The notes below the pieces were generated by a model. That model saw only the letters and a program-made list of their open reading frames with translations, was not told the origin of the DNA and made no database searches. Shown piece by piece: positions 28,976 through 37,983 of a stretch of 64,000 nt of DNA. This DNA comes from Flavobacterium denitrificans DSM 15936. GTDB taxonomy: Bacteria > Bacteroidota > Bacteroidia > Flavobacteriales > Flavobacteriaceae. The stretch is from NCBI RefSeq assembly GCF_000425445.1, contig NZ_KE384377.1, forward strand, positions 862,070 through 926,069, given 5' to 3'. Position 1 is the first letter of the stretch. Each line of letters starts with the position of its first letter. The translations under genes and the position numbers were made by a program.

Positions 28976-29043
28976 TGTCTTTCTGATAAACCCCGTTAAA
29001 TATAATATTCTGAAAATGAGATTGGTTTAGCTTTTAAATCCCA

Positions 29044-29421
29044 TTATGCGATAAAATGGCTAATGATTTTTTTTAATTCATTAAAATCACTGGGTTTCGA
29101 AATGAATTCTTTTGCACCATAATTTCGGGCTTTTATTTTTGTTTCTTCATATTGAGAAGTAGAAAAAATAATAACAGGAATATCTTTGATGATTTTTTGA
29201 TCTTTGATTGCTGCTAAAAATTCAAAACCTGACATGATTGGCATATTTAAATCCAGAAAAATAATATCAGGGTTAAGTTCTTGGCGAATTAACTTGTTTA
29301 ATGCTTCTACAGCATTGTGCATAGCAGTATAATCAGCATTTGAAACAGCCTGCAAAGCTTCCATGAAAAATTCGCAATCGTCAATATCATCGTCTATTTG
29401 TAATATATTTTTATAGATCAT
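29044..29421 (-). CDS. Single-domain response regulator
   Basis: This 125-residue receiver has IDDDIDD, phospho-acceptor Asp57 in IIFLDLNMP, and Lys in ISKPSD. It is the first gene of the leftward signalling set, 68 bp upstream of the CHASE3 kinase. It has no output domain and probably shuttles phosphate between the kinases of this operon. Confidence 0.92.
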   Translation of the reverse strand: MIYKNILQIDDDIDDCEFFMEALQAVSNADYTAMHNAVEALNKLIRQELNPDIIFLDLNMPIMSGFEFLAAIKDQKIIKDIPVIIFSTSQYEETKIKARNYGAKEFISKPSDFNELKKIISHFIA

Positions 29422-30134
29422 AATATATTTTGGTTTTAATTAAAGATGATAATTCTTGCTCAGGTCGATTTGAATTTTTTATTGAAAAATGGGAGGTATT
29501 AATCAATATTTTAGCGCTTAAAGTGTCTATCTGATAATCAGAAGTTTTTTTTATCTTGATCATCGTGATTTGGGGCGCAACGTTAATTTACAACTACAAT
29601 TTAAAATATTGTTTGAAAGTAGGCGAGAGTAGAGGCTTTTCATGGGCTCCATAATTTTGAGTTTATTATTTAACCAATGAAATTATAAATAAGACTTCTC
29701 TTTTTTTTACATGATTTTCTTTAAATGTTATATAATTATCATGTTTTTGATTGATTCTGAGAATAATACATTTCTATTTAGTTTATTATCAGGTAGTTTT
29801 GGGTCAAGAATAAAGCAAAATTGTTATTTGAAACTTTAAAATAAACTAATGGAATGAAGCCTTGAAAATCATAAATAACATAAAACATTTCAATGAGAAA
29901 AATTTTTTATTAGTTTTTGATGTTAGCTTTTTTTCGGGTTAGTGCTCACTATGCTTAAAAAGGTTGATGGAAGTACAAAAAAAAAAGGCTTTTGAGAAAA
30001 TGAATTCTGGTTAAAATTGCTTTAACTTATATGTTTAAAGAGGAAATCATAAACGGATTGATTAACTTTGGTAAAAGGTCTTTTGGAAAGCCGTAAGAAT
30101 TAAACCGTCGGAATATCAATTTAAAAGAAATAAT
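29422..30134. other. 713-bp intergenic stretch, no gene seen
   Basis: This is an AT-rich region between divergent transcription units. I found no convincing small gene. It holds one inverted repeat (ACATGAT at 29709-29715 and ATCATGT at 29738-29744) and presumably promoters for both neighbours. No clear TAnnTTTG element could be assigned. Confidence 0.5.
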
Positions 30135-30902
30135 ATGCCTTGGAATCCAGAAATATATAATAAGTTTAAAGACATCCGATTTAAGCCTTTTGTCGATTTG
30201 ATGGATCATATAAAGCCAATGGAATCTGGATATGCCATTGATTTAGGCTGTGGAACAGGAGAACAGACCATTTTTTTAGCAGAAAAATTTAAACAGCTTG
30301 ATTTTATTGGTGTAGATTCTTCAGCTGAAATGCTTGCTAAATCAAAGCCTTATGAAAAAGAAAATCTGCATTTTGAACAGTTTAAAATTGAAAAATTTGC
30401 TGTTTCAGATAAAAAGTGGGATTTGATTTTTAGTAATGCGGCTTTGCAGTGGTCAGATAATCATGAGGAATTGTTCCCTAAACTAATACAAAAACTCAAT
30501 TTAGGCGGTCAATTTGCTGTGCAGATGCCAGTTCAAAATGAAAATGCACTCAACAAAATATTGCATCAGCTAGTAGAAGAAGAACCATTTGTTAAGTATT
30601 TAAAAAAATGGAAAAGAAATTCTCCTGTTTTAAGTATGGATAAATATGCGCAAATTATGTTTGACAGCGGGCTCGAAGATATTCAGATTATGCAAAGAGT
30701 TTATCCCATTATCGCTAAAAATCATGATGAGCTTTATGATTTTATTTCAGGTTCAGCGTTGATTCCTTATATGGAACGTTTGCAAGAAGATCAGAGAAAT
30801 CTTTTTACGCAAAAGTATAAAGAAAGAATAGCTGAAAATTTCCCTAAACTTCCAGCAATCTATGCTTTTAAGAGAATTTTTCTTTACGGAATTAAAACTT
30901 AA
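30135..30902 (+). CDS. SAM-dependent methyltransferase, trans-aconitate methyltransferase-like
   Basis: This 255-residue class I methyltransferase has SAM motif AIDLGCGTGEQT (about residues 35-46) and the acidic loop GVDSSAEM. Its sequence runs closely parallel to E. coli Tam: WNPEIYNKF at the start, SNAALQWSDNHEELFP in the middle, and a matching length of about 255. Tam methylates trans-aconitate, a toxic by-product that inhibits aconitase. The gene stands alone. The assignment rests on overall pattern, so the substrate is only probable. Confidence 0.82.
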   Translation: MPWNPEIYNKFKDIRFKPFVDLMDHIKPMESGYAIDLGCGTGEQTIFLAEKFKQLDFIGVDSSAEMLAKSKPYEKENLHFEQFKIEKFAVSDKKWDLIFSNAALQWSDNHEELFPKLIQKLNLGGQFAVQMPVQNENALNKILHQLVEEEPFVKYLKKWKRNSPVLSMDKYAQIMFDSGLEDIQIMQRVYPIIAKNHDELYDFISGSALIPYMERLQEDQRNLFTQKYKERIAENFPKLPAIYAFKRIFLYGIKT

Positions 30903-30961
30903 AAAATTTGTAACATTGGAAAAGGTCATTTTTAACTGATTGCCTTTTCCAATTTATTTAA

Positions 30962-31759
30962 TCATTCAAAGTTTTTTCTCAAATCAATTATCGTTTGGTT
31001 TGGAACATCCAGATTTACAAAACCTCTGCGTGGTCTGTCTAAGTCTAATGTGAATAAGACAACTAAAGAAACTAGCAGGCAAAAACCTATTTGAACTAGC
31101 CAGTCGATTCTGCCATTTCTGCCATCGGAATAGCCTCCGTAAAATGCGGTTATAAAAGACAGACAAAACAACATGATCATAATACTTTTTGGAACTTTTG
31201 CCTTTTCTCCAGAAAGGCGCGACGTAGTGACATCAATCATCGTATTTAATGCAGGAATCATTTGTTGTGTTGCCGCAAGATTGTTGGGATCTTTAGAAAG
31301 GTCTGTAGCTCTTTTCCATAATTTTCCCGAAATAACCTGAGATAGACTGTCGGCCTTCAAAATACCTTTTAAATTAGGACCTACTTCATAATATGATATT
31401 CTGGCTTCAACGTAGTCTTTGAAATCTTTTCGGAATAATGCTCTTGTCGAATCGGGGTACAAATCACTTCTAAGAATTGCCGTGCCAATGTCATTTGCTT
31501 CCTCAACAACAATTTGTCTTCGTGAATTATAGCGATCACTGCTCATTCCGAATGTAAATGCCAATAAGAAAAAAAGCAAGGCGACAAGCGTCGAGGTTTC
31601 AGTAGATTTTTCTTTGGGAGATTTTCTTTTCTGAATATAATTCCCAATTTTTTTTCCGATAAAACTTGAAATAATCATTAACACAAAAAGCAAAAGAGCA
31701 ATTTCCCATGCTTCGGTCTCAATTAGTGCGTTTGTCTTCATATAATTGATTTTCAACAT
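30962..31759 (-). CDS. DUF4239 (bestrophin-like) membrane protein
   Basis: This 265-residue protein has an N-terminal membrane helix (about 18-38), a second near 58-72, a soluble helical middle, and two C-terminal helices (about 190-210 and 222-240). They are followed by DLDRPRRGFV, a motif typical of DUF4239/bestrophin-like proteins. Ion-channel function is suggested only by distant similarity to bestrophins. An alternative ATG lies at 31741. It converges with the methyltransferase gene and follows the GH95 start region. Confidence 0.75.
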   Translation of the reverse strand: MLKINYMKTNALIETEAWEIALLLFVLMIISSFIGKKIGNYIQKRKSPKEKSTETSTLVALLFFLLAFTFGMSSDRYNSRRQIVVEEANDIGTAILRSDLYPDSTRALFRKDFKDYVEARISYYEVGPNLKGILKADSLSQVISGKLWKRATDLSKDPNNLAATQQMIPALNTMIDVTTSRLSGEKAKVPKSIMIMLFCLSFITAFYGGYSDGRNGRIDWLVQIGFCLLVSLVVLFTLDLDRPRRGFVNLDVPNQTIIDLRKNFE

Positions 31760-31808
31760 TATGTTTTTGGAACATTTTTATTCTTAAATCAATATAAAGA
31801 TATTGTTT

Positions 31809-34268
31809 TTATTTTGCTTCGAAAGTATAAACTCCACCTTTTTTTGTTTCAAAATCAAATAGTTGTGTTTCTGGAATAACAAATCCGTTTAATTTTGCTT
31901 TTTCTGATAGTATTGGTTTTTTAATAGAATCTATTTGATAATATTCATTTGGATTGTCACCTGTAGCAGTTTTTAGTTTAGTTTTAAATTCCACATTTTT
32001 AGAAATTCTGATTCTAGCATTTCCTCCTAATTTAGATATAATAGTGAGTTTTGTCAATTTCGATTTTTCCCATTCGATATTAATCTCAAAACCGCCTCTT
32101 GCTTTTAAACCTTTTACAGAACCATTTGGCAAAGCGTCTGGAAGTGCCGGCAAAATATAAATAAACCCGTCATAACTTTGAACCAACATTTCAGCGATTC
32201 CCGAAGTACAGCCGAAATTTCCATCAATTTGAAAGGGCGGATGCGCATCTAAAAGATTGGGATAAGTGCCTCCAGATTGTCCTTTTGATTCTAATGGTGC
32301 TGGCGTTAATTGGTCGGAAATCAATTTAAAAGCTTTATTTCCATCCAACAATCTTGCCCACCAGTTTACTTTCCAACCCATTGACCAGCCCGTAGATTTG
32401 TCGCCACGATATGTCATGGAATTTTTTGCTGCTTCCATTAATTCAGGATTTCTAAAAGGAGATATTTGTCCGGAAGGGAATAATCCATACAGATGCGAAA
32501 TATGTCGGTGTTTATCATCGGTTTTGTCCATATCGTTCAACCATTCTTGTAGTTGAGCATATTGGCCAATCTGCATTGGAGGTAATTTGCCTAAAGCAGT
32601 TTTAACTTCATTGGATAGGTTTTTATCTTTATTTAAGATTTTTGAAGCATTAATGAAATTATTAAAAACATCAAAAACCAACTGATTGTCCATTGTTGTT
32701 CCAGCAGTTATGCTGACATCTTTAAAATATTTATTTTCTGGCGACATAGAAGGGGAGACCACCAAAAATTTTTTCGAAGGATCTTGTTGTAGAACATCTA
32801 AATAAAATAAAGTAAGACCTTTTAATGCTTCAAAGTGTTTTCGAAGAAATTCCTTATCGCCAGTGTATAAATAATGATTCCAAAGATGCTGTGTCAGCCA
32901 CGCGCCGCCCATTGGCCACATTCCGTAAAAACCGCCATCGACAACGCCGGTAATTCGCCAGATATCTGTGTTATGATGCATATTCCAACCACGAGCATGG
33001 TACATTTCTTTCGCAGATTCTTGTCCGGTTATGGCTAAATCATCAATCATGTCAAATAAGGGTTCGTGCATTTCGCTTAAATTCGTATTTTCGGCTGGCC
33101 AATAATTCATTTCAGTATTAATATTGACAGTGTATTTGCTATCCCAAGACGGATTAAGCTGATAATTCCAAATTCCTTGAAGCGTTGCAGGTTGTGTTCC
33201 AGGTTGCGATGATGAAATCAAAAGATAGCGTCCAAACTGAAAATAAAGCGCGACAAGCTCTGGATCACTAGAATTTGCAAATTCTTTGATTCGGACATCC
33301 GTTGTTTTTTTTGCTTGTTCAGATGTTCCTAAATTCAAGCTAACGCGATTGAAATATTTCTCGTAGTTTTGAATATGCGTTTTTAATTCATCATCATATT
33401 TTTTGCTAGTGGCACTTTTTAAATATTCTGAAACTTTTGCATCAGGACTTCCTGAGATATCATTGTATTTTTTGAAATTAGTAGCAATGGCAACATATAT
33501 AAGTACTTCATCAGCATCAGAAATTATCAATTGATCTGAAGATGAAGTTAGTTTTCCGCCTTTTAAAATGGGCAAAATTACGGTCTTAAAATTTATTTTT
33601 CCAGTTTTACTTTCCCACGAACTGCTGGTTCCAGTAACAATTAACTGATTGTCTGACGTAAAGATTGATTTCTTTAAATGAGGAGAAGCGGCACTGATGT
33701 TAAAATTTAGTTTTCCTTTTTTGCTAGAAGATAATTTAATCATAATGACATTATCGGCAAAAGAAGAGAAGATTTCCCGTTTGAAAATTACTCCATCCAC
33801 TTCATAAGAAACCGTACTAATTGCTTTTTTAATATCTAAAGTTCTGCTGTAATTCTTGAAATTTTCATGACCTTTGAAATCAATATATAAATCGCCCATC
33901 GTTTGATAAGGCATTCCGTAATTTAGATCTTTGGGAACAGCTCTCGGATAAGTTTTGTTCGAAAGATTTTGGGCTTCTTCAAACTTGCTTTCATTTAAAA
34001 GTCTTCTGATTTTCTGAATGCTGTCAAAAGTATTTTTAGGAATATTATTTCCGGGTTCGCCCGCCCAAATCGTTTCTTCATTAAGTTGCAGATGTTCTTG
34101 TGAAGCATCTCCAAAGACCATTGCGCCTAGTTTTCCATTGCCAATTGGGAGTGCTTCGTTCCAGTTAGTTGCTGGCTTGTCGTAGGTTAATTTTAGATTT
34201 TGCTGTGCATAAAGCGGAATTGAAACTAGAGCTATCAAAACGAATAAATAAAATTTATGCTGAATCAT
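31809..34268 (-). CDS. Glycoside hydrolase family 95, probable alpha-L-fucosidase
   Basis: This 819-residue secreted enzyme has a signal peptide ending LYAQ. The N-terminal domain has ALPIGNGKLGAMVFG and LNEETIWAG, hallmarks of GH95. The (alpha/alpha)6 catalytic domain carries NTEMNYWPAEN and FQIDGNFG (Asp682), in the segments where the family's catalytic Asn and Asp lie. Members hydrolyse alpha-1,2-fucosides, and some hydrolyse alpha-galactosides. Length is normal. No SusCD genes are adjacent, so it may work with the separate GH97 enzyme on host or plant glycans. Confidence 0.9.
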   Translation of the reverse strand: MIQHKFYLFVLIALVSIPLYAQQNLKLTYDKPATNWNEALPIGNGKLGAMVFGDASQEHLQLNEETIWAGEPGNNIPKNTFDSIQKIRRLLNESKFEEAQNLSNKTYPRAVPKDLNYGMPYQTMGDLYIDFKGHENFKNYSRTLDIKKAISTVSYEVDGVIFKREIFSSFADNVIMIKLSSSKKGKLNFNISAASPHLKKSIFTSDNQLIVTGTSSSWESKTGKINFKTVILPILKGGKLTSSSDQLIISDADEVLIYVAIATNFKKYNDISGSPDAKVSEYLKSATSKKYDDELKTHIQNYEKYFNRVSLNLGTSEQAKKTTDVRIKEFANSSDPELVALYFQFGRYLLISSSQPGTQPATLQGIWNYQLNPSWDSKYTVNINTEMNYWPAENTNLSEMHEPLFDMIDDLAITGQESAKEMYHARGWNMHHNTDIWRITGVVDGGFYGMWPMGGAWLTQHLWNHYLYTGDKEFLRKHFEALKGLTLFYLDVLQQDPSKKFLVVSPSMSPENKYFKDVSITAGTTMDNQLVFDVFNNFINASKILNKDKNLSNEVKTALGKLPPMQIGQYAQLQEWLNDMDKTDDKHRHISHLYGLFPSGQISPFRNPELMEAAKNSMTYRGDKSTGWSMGWKVNWWARLLDGNKAFKLISDQLTPAPLESKGQSGGTYPNLLDAHPPFQIDGNFGCTSGIAEMLVQSYDGFIYILPALPDALPNGSVKGLKARGGFEINIEWEKSKLTKLTIISKLGGNARIRISKNVEFKTKLKTATGDNPNEYYQIDSIKKPILSEKAKLNGFVIPETQLFDFETKKGGVYTFEAK

Positions 34269-34454
34269 ATTTGAATCATTTTAAAATGAAAACATTACAA
34301 TGAAGTTTTGTTTTTATCCAAATTAAAGGTTTTATATCCATTTGTTTTTGGAGTATTCTCAAAAATAACACTAGATAATCAGCAGATTATCCTGCAGTGT
34401 CCTGTGATTTTATTTCTAATGGAAGATTTTCGCTCAACTATAAGCGTATTTTTA

Positions 34455-34462
34455 TAGATTTG
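34455..34462 (+). promoter_or_regulatory. Bacteroidota -7 promoter element
   Basis: TAGATTTG matches TAnnTTTG and lies 55 bp upstream of the next start codon. No good -33 TTG is visible at the usual distance. Confidence 0.45.
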
Positions 34463-34517
34463 TAAAGTCAATGCATTTTCCAAATCGATGCTGAGAAACA
34501 ATTAAATTCTAAAAACA

Positions 34518-35153
34518 ATGAAATCTGTTACTTCAATATTTTTATTTATAGTGTTTGTCTGTTCCAATTCTTACGGTCAATTAAGTTCAGATAAAATATT
34601 CGAAAGCTTTAAACAGGGAGAACGTACAAACTGTTCATCGATTGCTTTTATCAAAGCTTCTTTAAATATTTATGGATTAGACAATCTTTTTGTCACAGAA
34701 AAATTAAGCGAGACTGAACAAAAAATTACCTTAAAAAATAATGAGTCTTTTACTTTAAATAATGACGAAATAAGCAAAGCGAAAATTTCTGCTGATTTTG
34801 TTTGTATTAAAGATAATTGTGAAAACGAAAAAATAATCGAATATGCGATTTTGACTTATGCTGTAATGGCAAAATACAAACAGATTATTGACAAAGAAGA
34901 AACTTTTGACAAAGCTTTAGAAGATTTAGAAAGCGGCGAAGTATATACACCCACGATTTATAAATATTTAGGATTTCAAAAAGGCAAACAAATCGAGAAA
35001 TTAAAACGAGAAGCAGGAAGTGAATTCTGTGGTGTTGTAGCATGGTCAACGGCTCATGCAGTATTTGTTTGTGAAGAATATATGGACTATTATGGCAACA
35101 AGAAAAGTATCTGGATCAAATACCCGGGGCGTTTCAGAATCATAAAGTCATAA
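34518..35153 (+). CDS. Secreted protein of unknown function, possible papain/calpain-like fold
   Basis: This 211-residue protein has a signal peptide ending SYGQ. I do not recognise the family. Two segments stand out: ERTNCSSIAFIKASLNIYG near residue 36, and TAHAVFVCEEYMDYYG followed by WIKYPG near the C-terminus. A Cys at the start of a helix, a later His-Ala and a closing Pro-Gly strand resemble the Cys/His order of calpain-type peptidases. The usual Asn is not obvious, so activity is doubtful. The gene has its own -7 element and no operon partner. Confidence 0.55.
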   Translation: MKSVTSIFLFIVFVCSNSYGQLSSDKIFESFKQGERTNCSSIAFIKASLNIYGLDNLFVTEKLSETEQKITLKNNESFTLNNDEISKAKISADFVCIKDNCENEKIIEYAILTYAVMAKYKQIIDKEETFDKALEDLESGEVYTPTIYKYLGFQKGKQIEKLKREAGSEFCGVVAWSTAHAVFVCEEYMDYYGNKKSIWIKYPGRFRIIKS

Positions 35154-35244
35154 GAATTTAAGATTGATTTTTTAATAATTTGTAATATTTAACCTATAAA
35201 TATATATAACCGAAAATTTAATTGCAAAAAAGAAATCAATACCG

Positions 35245-35274
35245 TTGCAATTTAAGTTAATTTATATATTTTTG
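35245..35274 (+). promoter_or_regulatory. Bacteroidota promoter TTG-N19-TATTTTTG
   Basis: TTG at 35245-35247 and TATTTTTG at 35267-35274 are separated by 19 bp, which is optimal for the Bacteroidota housekeeping promoter. The start codon of the next gene lies 33 bp downstream. This is the best promoter match noted in the window. Confidence 0.7.
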
Positions 35275-35307
35275 TTTCGAAACACCATTAACCAAATCTA
35301 CTAACAA

Positions 35308-35760
35308 ATGAAAAGCAAGATCTTTTTACTAAGTTTCCTTTGCTTCTTGGCTACTGTAGCAGTATCAGCTCAGGCAAAAAATGCTCCAAGAAGTATTATC
35401 AGTACAACAGCCCTAATCCGTAAATACCATGATCAAAAAGAATTGAGCGGTATGCAAAAAGGAGAACTTTTAGAATTGTACATTGAGCGTATTAAAGTTT
35501 TAGTGAAAACACTTCCTTACATTGCTTTGGTTACAAAACCGGGAGTTACAATGGCAGACTTAGGTATTCCAGACGATAATGAGCACAAAAAAGTATTAGA
35601 TACTCAAGCAGTTGGTACAGCTACTTTCTTAGACACAACAGTGGATTTTCAAAGAAAAATGATGCCTTACTCTGATAAAGGAAACCTTATCGCAGCTATC
35701 TTATTTTACGAAAGCACATTAAAATCTTTACACGAGTTCAACGACTTGAACGAAATGTAA
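35308..35760 (+). CDS. Small secreted helical protein of unknown function
   Basis: This 150-residue protein has a signal peptide ending VSAQA. The mature part is helical and mildly charged (KGELLELYIERIKVLVKTL, FNDLNEM), without Cys or catalytic motifs. I do not recognise a characterised family, although its look is that of conserved Flavobacterium hypotheticals. It has a strong promoter upstream and a terminator directly after it, so it is a monocistronic and probably well-expressed periplasmic protein. Confidence 0.65.
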   Translation: MKSKIFLLSFLCFLATVAVSAQAKNAPRSIISTTALIRKYHDQKELSGMQKGELLELYIERIKVLVKTLPYIALVTKPGVTMADLGIPDDNEHKKVLDTQAVGTATFLDTTVDFQRKMMPYSDKGNLIAAILFYESTLKSLHEFNDLNEM

Positions 35761-35780
35761 TATTTTAAAAATATTGATAT

Positions 35781-35818
35781 AAAAAACTCCAAAGTCATTT
35801 GATTTTGGAGTTTTTTTT
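35781..35818 (+). terminator. Rho-independent terminator
   Basis: AAAAAACTCCAAA pairs with TTTGGAGTTTTTT across an 11-nt loop and ends in a long T-run. It lies 21 bp after the stop of the small secreted protein gene. The rest of the gap to 36091 is very AT-rich and holds only a TATTTTTG element at 36052-36059. Confidence 0.88.
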
Positions 35819-36091
35819 GTTTTGCATGAAATTATTGCTATATTTCTGTAGGTAAAATTACTGTTTTATAATTACTAAAACATTAAATCTCATTTAAAAG
35901 AGAAAAAGATAATTCCTTTGTGTTTTTGATATCATATGATTTTGAAGATGATAAGAACAAAATATAATAAAAAAAATGTTTTAGATATCTTTTTTCGATA
36001 AAATAATAGTATATAAAAAATAATTGTAGCTTTTAATAAGGATTATTTTTATATTTTTGTTTACTTCAAAAATGTAAGTAGACTCCCTAGT

Positions 36092-37426
36092 ATGCAAAAC
36101 ACTTCAAATCTCAATATCAATATAGAAAATTTTAGAGCTGTTAATAAAGCGGAAATTTCTATTGATGGCATTACAGTCATAGCTGGAGAAAATGGCTCTG
36201 GAAAAAGCACAATCTCAAAATTAGTTTATTATTTATATAAGACAATCACAAATATCGACGGTATAATTAGTGAAGGCTTAAACCATGAATTAGAAAATAT
36301 TTATACTTTTTTGCGTATTTCAATAAATGATTTATTAAATAAAAAAAATGATCGGCTTTTAAGGAATGAATTGCAAAATGAGCTTAGTATAATTAAGCGT
36401 GAATTTGAATATGGTAGATTGAGTAGTAATAATATTGATAGGTTAATTGATATTATTACAAAAATACAGATTTCTTCAAATTTTGATTTTGAAGAAAATG
36501 TAGATATACAAGTTATTAATAGATTGAAATATATTGTAAACGATATTACAAAAAAGTCTTTTGCAAATGTTAATAGAACATCAGAACTTTTCGAAATTGT
36601 AAAAGAACATGTTGATGAATTATTTAAAGAGGCTACAGGATTTAAAAAATCAAGGTCAACTACAATTTTTAAAAATGAGTTAATTAATATTTTTCATGAT
36701 GACAATCTTCCTAAGAAATTTAGTGTTTCAGAATTTGGTCAAGAAATTGTGAGTTTTACAAAAAATAATCTGGCTATACCGTATATTATTCAAGATGTTA
36801 TATATATTGATACTCCGATGCTATTAGGTGTTGAAACATTAGAGAATAATCACTGGGAAGATTTGAATAATATAATTAGAGATTTTGATGGAAGTAGTCA
36901 TAATAAGAATTTTTTTTCAGACATCATCAGAGATGAAATATTAGATGGTGAAGCTAACTACGACAGTAATTTTTTGGCTAATAATAGTTACACTTTCAAA
37001 ACAAAAGAAGGTACAGTTTATGACTTGTTAGATTGTGCAACAGGAGTAAAATCTTTTAGTATTATTCAATTGTTGCTGAAAAATGGAGTCATTAGTAATA
37101 AAACACTTTTAATAATTGATGAGCCTGAATCACATTTGCACCCACAATGGATTATAGAATATGCTCGATTAATTGTTTTGATGAATAAATTTATAGGTAC
37201 TAAATTTCTTATTGCTAGTCATAATCCTGATATGGTAAGTGCAATTAAATACATTTCGGAAAAGGAAGAAATTAGCCAAAACTTAAATTATTATTTAGCT
37301 GAAAAAATAAAGCCTTCTTCCTATAATTTTATACCCTTGGCACAGGATATAGACCCAATTTTTGCATCTTTTAATATCGCTTTAGATAGAATGGATTTAT
37401 ACGGTAATAGTGATGAAATATTGTAA
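36092..37426 (+). CDS. AAA family (SMC/OLD-like) ATPase of a two-gene unit
   Basis: This 444-residue P-loop ATPase has Walker A GENGSGKST (residues 32-40), a central helical insertion (about 60-220, coiled-coil-like), a degenerate signature region CATGVKSFS, and Walker B LLIIDEPESHLHPQW (Asp343, Glu344). The switch His is in ASHNPDM (His377). The fold is of the RecF/SMC/OLD kind. No TOPRIM domain follows, so it is not a classic OLD nuclease. The partner gene overlaps its 3' end. Base composition is clearly more AT-rich than in the flanks. I infer an anti-phage or toxin-type system. Confidence 0.8.
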   Translation: MQNTSNLNINIENFRAVNKAEISIDGITVIAGENGSGKSTISKLVYYLYKTITNIDGIISEGLNHELENIYTFLRISINDLLNKKNDRLLRNELQNELSIIKREFEYGRLSSNNIDRLIDIITKIQISSNFDFEENVDIQVINRLKYIVNDITKKSFANVNRTSELFEIVKEHVDELFKEATGFKKSRSTTIFKNELINIFHDDNLPKKFSVSEFGQEIVSFTKNNLAIPYIIQDVIYIDTPMLLGVETLENNHWEDLNNIIRDFDGSSHNKNFFSDIIRDEILDGEANYDSNFLANNSYTFKTKEGTVYDLLDCATGVKSFSIIQLLLKNGVISNKTLLIIDEPESHLHPQWIIEYARLIVLMNKFIGTKFLIASHNPDMVSAIKYISEKEEISQNLNYYLAEKIKPSSYNFIPLAQDIDPIFASFNIALDRMDLYGNSDEIL

Positions 37427-37925
37427 AAACACAACAATCGGTCACGAAAAATCAGTTTGTTTTCCTGCTATTATTGAAAATGCTTATGATTTATTTTTAA
37501 GAGATGGATGTAAACTAGAGGCGTCTTCTCCATTTCATAACGAAGAAAATGAGATAATTAATGGGGATTATTTGGAGAATCATTTTTGTGTATTAGATGG
37601 AAGAAGTCTTGGGAATAAAAATAAATCTGTAGATGTAATTTTTGCAATTAACGAAAATAATAATGAAAAGTTTTTAGTTTTTGCTGAATTAAAATTAAAT
37701 AGTACTTCTTTTATGAGATTGGATAAGTTAAGTCTACGAGGGAAAGCAATTGGATCAACTAGGGCATTGGGAACTTCTGTTCCAATCTATAGAAAATATT
37801 ATATAATTGTCCCAAAAGATAAATATAATGAAGCACGAAGAATTATGTTTAGAGAAAACCCTAGACTAAATAATGATTTTGTTGCATTATGTCCAAGTGA
37901 TCTGCATGCTAAATTTTTTGTTTAA
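37413..37925 (+). CDS. Small protein with PD-(D/E)XK-like nuclease pattern
   Basis: This protein has 170 residues from the ATG at 37413; a GTG at 37410 is the alternative. It overlaps the ATPase gene by 14 bp, so translation is coupled. Asp74 in KSVDVIFAI and Glu92-x-Lys94 in FLVFAELKLN sit on two predicted beta strands, the spacing and setting of a PD-(D/E)XK nuclease core. A short helix-strand segment (YYIIVPKDKY) follows. I do not recognise a named family. The nuclease call is a motif-based inference. With the ATPase it forms a compact two-gene module. Confidence 0.6.
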   Translation: MKYCKNTTIGHEKSVCFPAIIENAYDLFLRDGCKLEASSPFHNEENEIINGDYLENHFCVLDGRSLGNKNKSVDVIFAINENNNEKFLVFAELKLNSTSFMRLDKLSLRGKAIGSTRALGTSVPIYRKYYIIVPKDKYNEARRIMFRENPRLNNDFVALCPSDLHAKFFV

Positions 37926-37983
37926 TAAAAAGTTTATATAAAGCATTTTAATATACAAAATAATCTTTAGAGCAAAATTAATT

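Noticed and set aside
36092..37426. OLD-family nuclease or Gabija GajA
   Set aside because: No TOPRIM domain follows the ATPase core; the protein ends about 65 residues after the switch His.
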